Origin: Aerococcus suis
Lineage (GTDB): Bacteria; Bacillota; Bacilli; Lactobacillales; Aerococcaceae
NCBI RefSeq assembly: GCF_900176325.1
Contig: NZ_FWXK01000001.1
Coordinates: 1-64,000 of the forward strand
Length of the DNA stretch: 64,000 nucleotides
Direction of reading: 5' to 3'
Shown: one piece after another, positions 52,514 through 60,191 of the stretch
Layout of the letters: each line of letters starts with the position of its first letter
Position numbering within the stretch: position 1 is the first letter of the stretch
Position numbers and translations under genes: made by a program
The notes under the pieces: model-generated
Told to the model about the DNA's origin: nothing
Database searches by the model: none
What the model saw: the letters and a program-made list of their open reading frames with translations, nothing else

Positions 52514-53869
52514 TTAAATTGTTTCTTTATTATCTTGTCGTTTGCTATAAATATAACCAGCGACACTTACCACAAAACAGAACAATAAGAAGAATGGTAA
52601 GTAAGTCGGATTGGACACATATCCACCAATAATAATCACTAATGAACCTACAATAGCTAGACTTGGAACGACAATGCCCAACCATTTATTTGGAATCTCA
52701 CCTGCTAAAGAGAGCTTAATCACTTCAACATATAATAAAATGTACCCAACATAGTTAAAGACAATTGCGATTTCACTAATATCTCCTGCACCTAGTAGTA
52801 GATTTTTTTGAACAAAGTAATGCACAATCATCCATACCATCGTTAAGCCAAAAGCAATTTTTACAGAAGGTAATGATAATCCACGACGGAAATTAATCCG
52901 TTTTACTTTTTCAGAGTTAGGAATAAATCCGCGCAACGCCATTGCTTGAGGTAGACGAATAAATCCTAAAGTTAATCCGTTAATAACCCCTGTGACCGCT
53001 AGTAAAATAAAGGCGGTTAAAATTTTATCTCCGGCAGATCCTAACAAGCGCATCCCTATCACACTGACAATGCCATCACCTAGAGTTAAAATATCATCAA
53101 CGCCACCAATATTGACAATTCCAATAAAGTAAGCTAAGTAAATGGCTAAAACAATAATTGGGCCTAACAGCAAGGCTAACGGCATCGTACGATGAGGATT
53201 TTTAACTTCTGGTGCAATACTTGTGGCAACAATCCACCCTTCAAAAGAAAAAGCAACCGGAATCATAGCAGCAATCCAGCTAAATGACGATTGACCACTG
53301 GCAGCTACTGTTTCTGTCACTTGGGTAGTTTGTGAAGGATCAGCCCAAAAAAAACTAACTAACCCTATTCCAATTAAAGGAACTAATTTCCCAATCGTTG
53401 TTAAATTTTGGAAACGACCAGCCATCGTTGTTGATAGATAATTCATAGCAAAAGCACATATAATAAAAATAAGACCGATAAGCATTTCAAGCTCAAGATT
53501 GGATGGTAATCCTAATAGTTGTAAACTATATAAACCGGCTACCCAGGCCACTACAGATAAGATGGTTGGATAATAGACCGCTAAGTAAAACCAGCCAAAC
53601 CCATTCCCAAATGCTTTTGAGATAAACTCATCAAAATAAGCGACGATACCACCAGAAGCATTCGTTCTTACCGATAATTGAGCAATCGTAATACTCCCTA
53701 AAGCCACACATAATGCAGCAATAATAAAGACTAGAACACTCAAAAAGACATTCCCATGAGTGAGGATTAAAATATTGTCAGCTTTAAAAAATATTCCTGA
53801 TCCGACACAAATTCCGACAATCATCGAAATAGTCGTAAACAAACCATAATGTTTTTCTGGTTGTTCCAT
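52514..53869 (-). CDS. APC-family amino acid permease
   Basis: 451 residues with about twelve membrane segments. N-terminal GICVGSGIFFKADNIL (about 17-32) is the Gly-rich unwound helix of the APC fold; SFEGWIVATSIAPEVKNPHRTMP is the conserved amphipathic loop (in two parts). Resembles serine/threonine or y+L-type exchangers; the substrate cannot be assigned. Confidence 0.9.
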   Translation of the reverse strand: MEQPEKHYGLFTTISMIVGICVGSGIFFKADNILILTHGNVFLSVLVFIIAALCVALGSITIAQLSVRTNASGGIVAYFDEFISKAFGNGFGWFYLAVYYPTILSVVAWVAGLYSLQLLGLPSNLELEMLIGLIFIICAFAMNYLSTTMAGRFQNLTTIGKLVPLIGIGLVSFFWADPSQTTQVTETVAASGQSSFSWIAAMIPVAFSFEGWIVATSIAPEVKNPHRTMPLALLLGPIIVLAIYLAYFIGIVNIGGVDDILTLGDGIVSVIGMRLLGSAGDKILTAFILLAVTGVINGLTLGFIRLPQAMALRGFIPNSEKVKRINFRRGLSLPSVKIAFGLTMVWMIVHYFVQKNLLLGAGDISEIAIVFNYVGYILLYVEVIKLSLAGEIPNKWLGIVVPSLAIVGSLVIIIGGYVSNPTYLPFFLLFCFVVSVAGYIYSKRQDNKETI

Positions 53870-54083
53870 AACATACCCCGTTCTATTTATAAATTAAATG
53901 ATCATGCATTAAATCTTAGCCATCATCTATTGAATAAAACTTACTATTGTATTGTAAGAATTAAATACACTAAGGTAGGAATTATATCAGTTCATACTGT
54001 CGTGTCAACCGATTATTGGCAAAAAAGCACTTTTTTATTATAATAAAAAGTATTTTGCAATACTATTATTTTTTGGAGGCCTT

Positions 54084-54542
54084 ATGAAAATTTTAATTGA
54101 TGGTGATGGTTCACCTGTTAAACAAGAAGCCATTTCAGTGGCAATGCTTTATGATATTCCTGTTGTCATTGTCACTTCAATTGCTCACTATACGTCACAA
54201 CCAGATAATCCGCTAGTAACGATTCACTATGTTGAAAAAGGACCAGACTCAGCTGACTACGAAATCTTTAAACTGACAAATAAAGGGGATGTCGTCATCA
54301 CACAAGATTATGGGTTAGCATCATTACTTTTAAATAAAGCTTACGTTATCCATCACAATGGGAAGGAATACCATAAGAATTCTATTGATACGTTACTAAC
54401 CCAACGATTTCTTTCTCAAAAGGAACGTCTAAAGGGTCACCATACAAAAGGCCCTCGTCAATTTACCCAAAAAGATCGTGACTACTTTACCAATCAATTG
54501 AATCAACTCATTGAATGCATTCTCTTAACAAATAAACAATAA
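54084..54542 (+). CDS. YaiI/YqxD family protein (DUF188)
   Basis: 152 residues. Starts ILIDGDGSPVKQEAI and has VEKGPDSADYEIFKLTNKGDVVITQDYGLA (in short blocks), the DUF188 core that resembles a PIN-like nuclease fold. Function unknown. TTGGAGG precedes ATG 54084. Confidence 0.92.
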   Translation: MKILIDGDGSPVKQEAISVAMLYDIPVVIVTSIAHYTSQPDNPLVTIHYVEKGPDSADYEIFKLTNKGDVVITQDYGLASLLLNKAYVIHHNGKEYHKNSIDTLLTQRFLSQKERLKGHHTKGPRQFTQKDRDYFTNQLNQLIECILLTNKQ

Positions 54543-54627
54543 TGTTTGCTATTAAGAGCGAATCTGTTGAAAAGTTTGTGAAAATCACGTACAGTAAGAA
54601 TGTTAAAGACTGAGAAAGGTGGACATT

Positions 54628-55584
54628 ATGCGCATTCATTTATTAGAACCCTTACGTGTACCAGAAGAAAAAATTAATGAGTTAGCTCAACCGTTAATTG
54701 ATGCTGGCCATACGTTTAAATATTTTGATCAAAAAACAACCGATACTGATGAACTTATTGCTCGCAGTAAAGATGCTGACATTATTACGATTGCTAATAA
54801 TCCACTTCCTGACGAAGTGATTGAAGCTAATCCTAACATGCAGTTAATTAATGTGGCTTTCACAGGTGTGGATCATGTGAATACGAAACTAGCATCTGAA
54901 CATGATATTAAAGTGGCTAATGCTTCCGGATATGCGAATACTGCAGTTAATGAACTTGTTATCGGTTTAGTCCTAGGATTATATCGTCAAATCCCTAAAA
55001 GTGATGCTGATGTCCGCTTAGCCGAAGATTTCTCTGGTCCTTTCCAAGGCAGAGAAATAAAAGGTAAAACGGTAGGAATTATTGGAACTGGTAAGATTGG
55101 ACTTGAAACAGCTAAATTATTTAAAGCATTTGGTGCTCACCTAGTCGGTTACAATCGCAGTGAAAAAGAAGCCGCTAAAGATTTAGGCTTAGAATATCTT
55201 TCACTTGAAGAAGTGCTAAAAACCAGTGATATTGTTTCTGTACACCTCCCTCTAAACGAAGAAACAAAAGGATTTATTGGGAAAGGACAATTAGATTTAA
55301 TGAAATCAGATGCAATATTAATTAATGCGGCTCGTGGTCCAATCATCGACAATCAAGCATTAGCTGACAAATTAAATGCTGACGAAATTGCTGGCGCAGG
55401 TATCGATGTTTTTGATGGCGAACCTCCATTAGATTCAGATAATCCTCTGTTACATGCGAAAAATGCCTTATTAACTCCACATATTGCCTTTTTAAGCGAT
55501 GAATCCATGGATATTCGAGCACAAATTGCATTTGATAATATTCAGGCGTTTATCGATGGTCATCCACAAAATCTAATGAATTAA
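54628..55584 (+). CDS. D-2-hydroxyacid dehydrogenase
   Basis: 318 residues from ATG 54628, which follows AAAGGTGG; a GTG at 54619 lies within the ribosome site. NAD-binding IGTGKIGLETAKLF (about 151-164), catalytic Arg in NAARGPI, Glu in DVFDGEPPL and His in LTPHIAF. Could act on lactate, 2-hydroxyisocaproate or phosphoglycerate-like substrates; not determinable. The next gene is 10 bases downstream. Confidence 0.92.
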   Translation: MRIHLLEPLRVPEEKINELAQPLIDAGHTFKYFDQKTTDTDELIARSKDADIITIANNPLPDEVIEANPNMQLINVAFTGVDHVNTKLASEHDIKVANASGYANTAVNELVIGLVLGLYRQIPKSDADVRLAEDFSGPFQGREIKGKTVGIIGTGKIGLETAKLFKAFGAHLVGYNRSEKEAAKDLGLEYLSLEEVLKTSDIVSVHLPLNEETKGFIGKGQLDLMKSDAILINAARGPIIDNQALADKLNADEIAGAGIDVFDGEPPLDSDNPLLHAKNALLTPHIAFLSDESMDIRAQIAFDNIQAFIDGHPQNLMN

Positions 55585-55594
55585 GGTGAATTTA

Positions 55595-56077
55595 GTGAGT
55601 AAAAAAATCAAAACTAACGCGATGCGTTTGTTAGACCAACAAAAAATTTTCTACGATGTCTTTACATATTTCGGTGACGATGTCGACAATGGTGTCGACG
55701 TTGCTATTAAGATGGGAAACGACCCTAAACAACAATTTAAAACCTTAGTAACAGAAGCGAAATCAGGTAACCATTATGTTTTCCTTGTTCCTGTAGAAGC
55801 TAGCTTGGATTTAAAAGCAGCTGCTCAAGCGGTCAATGAAAAAAATGTCCATATGATTAAGGAAAAAGAGTTAGAGCCGCTCACTGGCTATGTCCATGGT
55901 GGTTGTTCCCCATTAGGAATGAAAACTGATTTTCCTGTTACAATCGATCAATCGGCTGAAAATTTTGACGCGATTATTTTCAGCGGTGGTAAAGTCGGAT
56001 TAGCCATTTCTGTCGCTTTAAGCGATTTACCTCAGGCGATTTCTGACTTGAATTTCGCTAATATTGTAACTTATTAA
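55595..56077 (+). CDS. YbaK/EbsC family Cys-tRNA(Pro) deacylase
   Basis: 160 residues from GTG 55595, 8 bases after AAGG. Hydrolyses Cys mischarged on tRNA(Pro). Contains KTNAMRLLDQQKI, the catalytic-type Lys region FKTLVTEAKSGNHYVFLVP and GYVHGGCSPLGMK. It is grouped with the upstream dehydrogenase and downstream GNAT gene. Confidence 0.92.
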   Translation: MSKKIKTNAMRLLDQQKIFYDVFTYFGDDVDNGVDVAIKMGNDPKQQFKTLVTEAKSGNHYVFLVPVEASLDLKAAAQAVNEKNVHMIKEKELEPLTGYVHGGCSPLGMKTDFPVTIDQSAENFDAIIFSGGKVGLAISVALSDLPQAISDLNFANIVTY

Positions 56078-56101
56078 TTGCCAAAAGGAGAAAAAACAAA
56101 A

Positions 56102-56719
56102 ATGACAATTAACATTCGCCCATATCAAGAAACAGATTTCGATGCTTTGCAAGAAATGATTACTGAAACTTGGTACGCTGGCAATTATAAACTAGACCCT
56201 GACGCAACTAATACTTTCTCTGCGTTTGATACGAACTTAAGATTACATGACAGTTCTTTTGGGCTAACTGCTGAAGAAGATGGCAAGGTATTAGGTGTGT
56301 TCTTCGGAAATATTAAAAACCAAGAAAAAACATTAAAAGAAAATATTCAAATTGATTTTGAAGACGTGTCTACGTTTGCAATTGACGATAATCCCGTTAA
56401 ACGTGACGTTTTAACCCAATTAACGAATGAAATTCATGCCAATCGTTATCTTGATGAACATCATGGTAGTCAACCTGATGCCGTTATCGAACTTTTCATT
56501 CTTAGTCCTGCTGCCCGCGGAAAAGGAATTGGTGGAAAATTATGGGAAAACGGCTTACAAGTCTTTGCTGATCATGATGTCAAAGATTACGTTTTACATA
56601 CAGACTCTGATTGTGACTATTCATTCTATGATCATAAAGGTTTAACACCCGATAAATCGTATAGTTATTCTACTGATCCAAAATATAAATATTTCTTATA
56701 TGCTGGTGAAATTAAATAA
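56102..56719 (+). CDS. GNAT family N-acetyltransferase
   Basis: 205 residues from ATG 56102, after AAAAGGAG. Starts with INIRPYQETDFDALQEMI and carries the acetyl-CoA pyrophosphate loop AARGKGIGGKLW (about 139-150). The substrate is unknown. End of a three-gene group with its own terminator. Confidence 0.9.
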   Translation: MTINIRPYQETDFDALQEMITETWYAGNYKLDPDATNTFSAFDTNLRLHDSSFGLTAEEDGKVLGVFFGNIKNQEKTLKENIQIDFEDVSTFAIDDNPVKRDVLTQLTNEIHANRYLDEHHGSQPDAVIELFILSPAARGKGIGGKLWENGLQVFADHDVKDYVLHTDSDCDYSFYDHKGLTPDKSYSYSTDPKYKYFLYAGEIK

Positions 56720-56728
56720 TAATTAATG

Positions 56729-56760
56729 AAAACCTCCCACTTAACAGTGAGAGGTTTTTC
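56729..56760. terminator. Terminator between the GNAT and acetyltransferase genes
   Basis: AAAACCTC-c-CACT pairs with AGTG-a-GAGGTTTT (56729-56758) around TAAC; A and T runs make it usable for both convergent genes. Confidence 0.85.
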
Positions 56761-57360
56761 TTATTTATTCATATAATCAGAATAAGCGTCTTCCCAATAG
56801 TGGTTATCTTCATCAGTGATTGCTCTTAATACGCGGCAAGGATTACCGACTGCAATGACATCTTCTGGAATATCCTTAGTGACAACAGAACCAGATCCAA
56901 TAATTGAGCGACTACCAATCGTCACACCCGGATTCACTGTCACATTCCCGCCAATCCATACACTATCTCCAATGGTAATCGGCTTCGCATACTCTACTCC
57001 AGTATTACGAATATCAGCACTTATTGGATGACTAGGTGTTAGTAAATGAACATGTGGGCCTAAGAACACATGATTTCCGATAGTAATCGGCGCCACATCA
57101 ACAAATGAGCAGCCATAATTACTATAAAAATGATCCCCTATTGATACTTGCTTGCCATAGTCACAATAAATGGGTGCTGTGACTTCAGGATTCTCCCCTA
57201 CTCGACCAAACAACTGGCGAATCATTGCTTCTTGCTCTTCATTTTGATGAATTGACAATTGGTTATATTGTTTCACCAATTCTTGGGCATCCTGCATCTC
57301 CTGCTTCAACTCAGAATCAATTGTATATAGCTCACCCTTAAGCATTTTCTCCTTTTGCAT
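56761..57360 (-). CDS. Maltose/galactoside-type sugar O-acetyltransferase
   Basis: 199 residues from ATG 57360 (AAAGGAG upstream). N-terminal Mac domain (KEKMLKGELYTIDSELKQEM) then left-handed beta-helix hexapeptide repeats (ITIGNHVFLGPHVHLLTP with the catalytic His, VWIGGNVTVNPGVTIG, SIIGSGSVVTKDIP). It transfers acetyl from acetyl-CoA to sugars, probably as detoxification. Confidence 0.93.
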   Translation of the reverse strand: MQKEKMLKGELYTIDSELKQEMQDAQELVKQYNQLSIHQNEEQEAMIRQLFGRVGENPEVTAPIYCDYGKQVSIGDHFYSNYGCSFVDVAPITIGNHVFLGPHVHLLTPSHPISADIRNTGVEYAKPITIGDSVWIGGNVTVNPGVTIGSRSIIGSGSVVTKDIPEDVIAVGNPCRVLRAITDEDNHYWEDAYSDYMNK

Positions 57361-57451
57361 AAAAAACTCCTTTATCTTTTTTACTCTCATTAACCAACCC
57401 TATTCTAGTAAAAAAATTTAGTTAACTTTCTTTCGGCATTTTACGATAAAA

Positions 57452-57544
57452 CTATTCATCTTTTAATTTTGCTTCCAATTTTTTACTAACATACTTTCTA
57501 ATAATAAATACCACCACTAAAATACCAAATAAAATATAATTCAT
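57452..57544 (-). CDS. 30-residue single-span membrane peptide
   Basis: ATG 57544 follows AGAGG; stop TAG 57452-57454. One hydrophobic helix (residues 3-15, YILFGILVVVFII) is followed by a basic/acidic tail (RKYVSKKLEAKLKDE). It lies 45 bases downstream of the 48-residue membrane ORF on the same strand, probably one transcript. No family recognised; a regulatory membrane peptide or a bacteriocin/toxin-like peptide are options. Confidence 0.5.
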   Translation of the reverse strand: MNYILFGILVVVFIIRKYVSKKLEAKLKDE

Positions 57545-57589
57545 TTTTAACCTCTAAATCAATTACTAACTATTTCCTAACACACATTC

Positions 57590-57736
57590 TTAATCCTTAT
57601 TGTCATCCTTTTCAATCGCAAAGATTAGTAGCAAGATGACTGATAAAAACATATGAGGGAAAATCAACGACGTGAGTAAGAACCCTATGATGTAAACGAA
57701 CCACGAAGAATCTATTTTATACTTACCAAATTTCAT
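57590..57736 (-). CDS. 48-residue two-span membrane protein
   Basis: ATG 57736 follows AAGGAG at 8 bases; stop TAA 57590-57592. Sequence has MKFGKYKIDSSW, a first hydrophobic span (FVYIIGFLLTSLIF), PHMF, a second span (LSVILLLIFAI) and EKDDNKD. The good ribosome site, a balanced hydrophobic pattern and a TATACT upstream argue that it is real. Function unknown. Confidence 0.6.
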   Translation of the reverse strand: MKFGKYKIDSSWFVYIIGFLLTSLIFPHMFLSVILLLIFAIEKDDNKD

Positions 57737-57809
57737 AGAAAAACTCCTTCGTTTTATAGTCGCTGTACATAAGTCTTCATTCTCTTACCGGCATTTTCTC
57801 TTTTAATCA

Positions 57810-57815
57810 AGTATA
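57810..57815 (-). promoter_or_regulatory. -10 element upstream of the small membrane ORFs
   Basis: TATACT on the minus strand, preceded by TG one base upstream in an A/T-rich setting, about 75 bases before ATG 57736. No clear -35. Confidence 0.3.
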
Positions 57816-57972
57816 CACTAAAAAATTAAATTACTATAAGCCCATATTAATTAGCCATTGTATTTTAAATAAAAAGAGACTATTATTTTGATAAAGTAAG
57901 TGTAACAGCATTTATTTAAGCACTAACTATTCGAACTATAGAAAGGTAATCTTAACGATTAATGGGTATACG

Positions 57973-58569
57973 ATGATGAGTGAAAACATTTTTATGCTAG
58001 GATTTTTTCTATTTTTTTTTATTCTTTTCGATTTAGTTATCTATTCGATTTATTTACTTTATAAGAAAAAATTTCACCTAAAAATTGGTATTGCCCTGCT
58101 GATTAGTTTCTTACTAATGCTACTGTGTTATTCAAAACTATCCAGCACAACGGATACCAATCCCATCGTATTCAATGATGCTTATCAAACCGCTACGAAT
58201 TTAAAGGAATCTATCGATATCAGTAATGCGACCGACTATCAACCTAAAACATCACAATTCAAAAAAGGCAATCAAGAAACCATAAAAGTTATTCCTGTTA
58301 CCAATCATACGTTTGTGTGTGTCGGTGAGAACAAACAGGTTTCAGGTATCACGAGTTTATATATTGATAAAGATGAAGCATTGACACTGACAGATAATAT
58401 TGACTCAAAACTCTCACAATACATTCAAAATCATTTTGAACAGAATCAAGAGATTTCTAATGCATCTGTTAGTGACTGGAATATTACCCTTGAAAAAGCA
58501 AATACAGAAGACTATCCAAATCTATCTTTGTATCATCTATATCTTACACCTCAACAAGTTAAAAAATAG
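57973..58569 (+). CDS. Hypothetical membrane protein
   Basis: 198 residues. Two membrane segments (about 8-28 and 38-56) are followed by an external or cytosolic domain of about 140 residues with Ser/Thr/Asn-rich composition and two short beta-rich blocks (IKVIPVTNHTFVCVGENK, GITSLYIDKDEALTL). The ribosome site is weak (GGGT), so start 57973 or 57976 is uncertain. No family recognised. It is the first gene of the accessory zone on the plus strand. Confidence 0.6.
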   Translation: MMSENIFMLGFFLFFFILFDLVIYSIYLLYKKKFHLKIGIALLISFLLMLLCYSKLSSTTDTNPIVFNDAYQTATNLKESIDISNATDYQPKTSQFKKGNQETIKVIPVTNHTFVCVGENKQVSGITSLYIDKDEALTLTDNIDSKLSQYIQNHFEQNQEISNASVSDWNITLEKANTEDYPNLSLYHLYLTPQQVKK

Positions 58570-58598
58570 CATGTCTTTCCTTCTATATTTCAATAATA

Positions 58599-58736
58599 AT
58601 GATAATATTAGATACGAAACTAGAAAAATTAGAAATTGCCTATCGATATCAAGTAGAATCTATGCGTGAAAAAGAATTATTAAAAGCTCAAAAAGAAGAA
58701 ATTAAAGAGCAACAATGCGCAGAAAAAGAACTTTAA
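58599..58736 (+). pseudogene. Fragment resembling a DUF4041/T5orf172 protein
   Basis: A 45-codon frame containing KLEKLEIAYRYQVESMREKE followed by LLKAQKEEIKEQ; such a charged helix occurs in the middle of DUF4041 (GIY-YIG-linked) proteins as I recall them. There is no ribosome site and no domain before or after, so this is a leftover of a larger gene. A perfect terminator follows. Confidence 0.4.
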
Positions 58737-58740
58737 AGTA

Positions 58741-58788
58741 AAAATAGCCAAAAGCAACCTGATATATGATTGCTTTTGGCTATTTTTT
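58741..58788. terminator. Strong 17-bp terminator hairpin
   Basis: AAAATAGCCAAAAGCAA (58741-58757) pairs perfectly with TTGCTTTTGGCTATTTT (58770-58786), then T residues. Confidence 0.9.
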
Positions 58789-58794
58789 ATATAA

Positions 58795-58998
58795 AAGGCA
58801 CTAAAAAATCGACTACTTCAAAAACAGACCAACCTCTTAGAAAACGGTCGTCAAAAAGTAGCCGATAAGTTAATTCATATGTTTAAACTGTTAGTCCCAA
58901 ACGAAATAGAGACTATTATTCCCACTCTTCTTTTCCAAATGTACGATAAATCTCAAACCATTCAAAATACTGGATTCTATTTTTTAGAGTATCACTAA
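58795..58998 (+). pseudogene. Unidentified 67-codon gene fragment
   Basis: An open frame without a start ends at TAA 58996-58998 and reads ...NGRQKVADKLIHMFKLLVPN then EIETIIPTLLFQMYDKSQTI and NTGFYFLEYH. It looks protein-like (amphipathic, normal composition) but I do not recognise the family. Probably the 3' end of a plasmid gene cut by the preceding terminator region. The stretch 58999-59086 shows no gene. Confidence 0.3.
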
Positions 58999-59086
58999 AT
59001 CCATCTAATTATAGAACATTTTCAATTTTTTTGTCCCGTCCCAGTCCCAGTACCAGAGAAATATTGTTTTAATATAATATCTCTTT

Positions 59087-59233
59087 TTGTCTTCTAAGCT
59101 ATTAAAAGCAAAAGAACAAATAAGGAGTCAAGATAAGGAAAAAAAGTCCATATTAGGGCAAATAAAAAGCTTTAAGACAGACGAAAAAACTAAATCAAAT
59201 AAGAAAGACCATAGCAAAGATACAGAGAGATAA
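59087..59233 (+). pseudogene. Lys-rich C-terminal tail, possibly of a mobilisation protein
   Basis: Frame reads LLKAKEQIRSQDKEKK, SILGQIKSFKTDEKTKSN, KKDHSKDTER and stops at 59231-59233. Such K/E-rich tails with a SILxQIK segment occur at the C-terminus of plasmid relaxases (family knowledge, weak). There is no start with a ribosome site. Confidence 0.35.
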
Positions 59234-59238
59234 ATATC

Positions 59239-59270
59239 GGCAGTCTTCGGACTGCCTTTATTTTTTTTTT
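59239..59270 (+). terminator. UUCG tetraloop terminator
   Basis: GGCAGTC (59239-59245), loop TTCG, GACTGCC (59250-59256), then a long T run. A textbook terminator right after the relaxase-tail fragment. Confidence 0.93.
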
Positions 59271-59381
59271 GCTAAGTTTAACGCAGTAAATCATATAATT
59301 GAAAGGAATCTGTATTATATGCTCTCATTAGATAGTTAATCTATACATTTAGAAAGGTAAAATATAGAATTGGAGAATGAT

Positions 59382-59609
59382 ATGGGATTTTCATATAACA
59401 AATTATGGAAGTTATTAATAGATAAAAATATGAAAAAAACAGACTTAAAATGTGCAATCGCAACAACACCCAAGATAATAGCAAAAATGGGAAGAGACGA
59501 AAATGTAAGTCTAGAAACATTAGGAAAGATTTGTGAGTATTTTCAATGTGATATTGGAGATATTATTGAATGTAAGTCAATGGGAATCAAGTATGATAAC
59601 GGAATTTGA
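59382..59609 (+). CDS. XRE/Cro-type transcriptional regulator (HTH_26)
   Basis: 75 residues from ATG 59382, 7 bases after GGAG; an apparent TTG start at 59370 is part of that site. Small single-domain HTH (SYNKLWKLLIDKNMKKTDLK ... SLETLGKICEYFQCDIGDII) typical of Cro-like regulators encoded next to mobile or defence genes. Its last dozen residues (CKSMGIKYDNGI) do not fit the family and may come from the deletion that joined it to the following fragment. Confidence 0.8.
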   Translation: MGFSYNKLWKLLIDKNMKKTDLKCAIATTPKIIAKMGRDENVSLETLGKICEYFQCDIGDIIECKSMGIKYDNGI

Positions 59610-59982
59610 TAGTATTCCATATTCAAATGCTGGTAGAGGGCTACAATGCTTACTAAAAACTGAGCTTGCTTTAAATAATATTAATACAAATAAAGATAAA
59701 ATTATTTTAATTGAAGAGCCAGAAAACCATTTGTCATATTCTAACATGAATAATTTAATTGATATTCTACAAGAAAATAGTATTAAGGAATCTAGTCAAA
59801 TAATTATTTCAACTCATAGCAGTTTTGTTTTAAATAAATTAGGCTTAGAAAATTTAATACTTTTATCAAACAAAAAAAGCTCTAAAATTACAAATTTAAG
59901 TAGTGATACAGAAAAATATTTTAAAGCTATTTCAGGATACGACACATGTGGAGACGGTGGTATTATTGTCAAGAAAATATAA
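59593..59982 (+). pseudogene. OLD-family ATPase/nuclease fragment
   Basis: The frame contains NAGRGLQCLLKTELAL (signature-like), ILIEEPENHLSYSNMNNLI (Walker B with Glu) and IIISTHSSFVLNKLGLENL (switch His), all from the ATPase half of OLD-family (overcoming lysogenisation defect) nucleases. Walker A on the N-terminal side and the Toprim nuclease domain on the C-terminal side are missing; the frame ends in SGYDTCGDGGIIVKKI. It is an internal fragment with deletions on both sides. Intact relatives serve in phage defence. Confidence 0.75.
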
Positions 59983-60053
59983 TAACAAGCTATAAAACTG
60001 CCGAAATAGGTGGCTTTTAGGATTTTAAAAGAAATCAGTTCTATAATAAATTA

Positions 60054-60100
60054 AAAATCGTGTTGGTAGAAAAATCATCTACTTCTACCAACACGATTTT
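60054..60100. terminator. Perfect 18-bp terminator hairpin between the OLD fragment and copB
   Basis: AAAATCGTGTTGGTAGAA (60054-60071) pairs perfectly with TTCTACCAACACGATTTT (60083-60100). It can stop transcription from both sides. Confidence 0.9.
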
Positions 60101-60191
60101 ACAAAGAGCCAGTACTTACATCTCTTTTTCTCCTGTAAAACTATTGTATCTTGATACTTTAAGGAGTTTTAATTATTCTATATGTTAATTG

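Noticed and set aside
58400..58669. 89-codon frame overlapping the hypothetical membrane protein
   Set aside because: Out of frame with 57973-58569, no ribosome site, Asn/Ile-rich as expected from A/T-rich chance frames.
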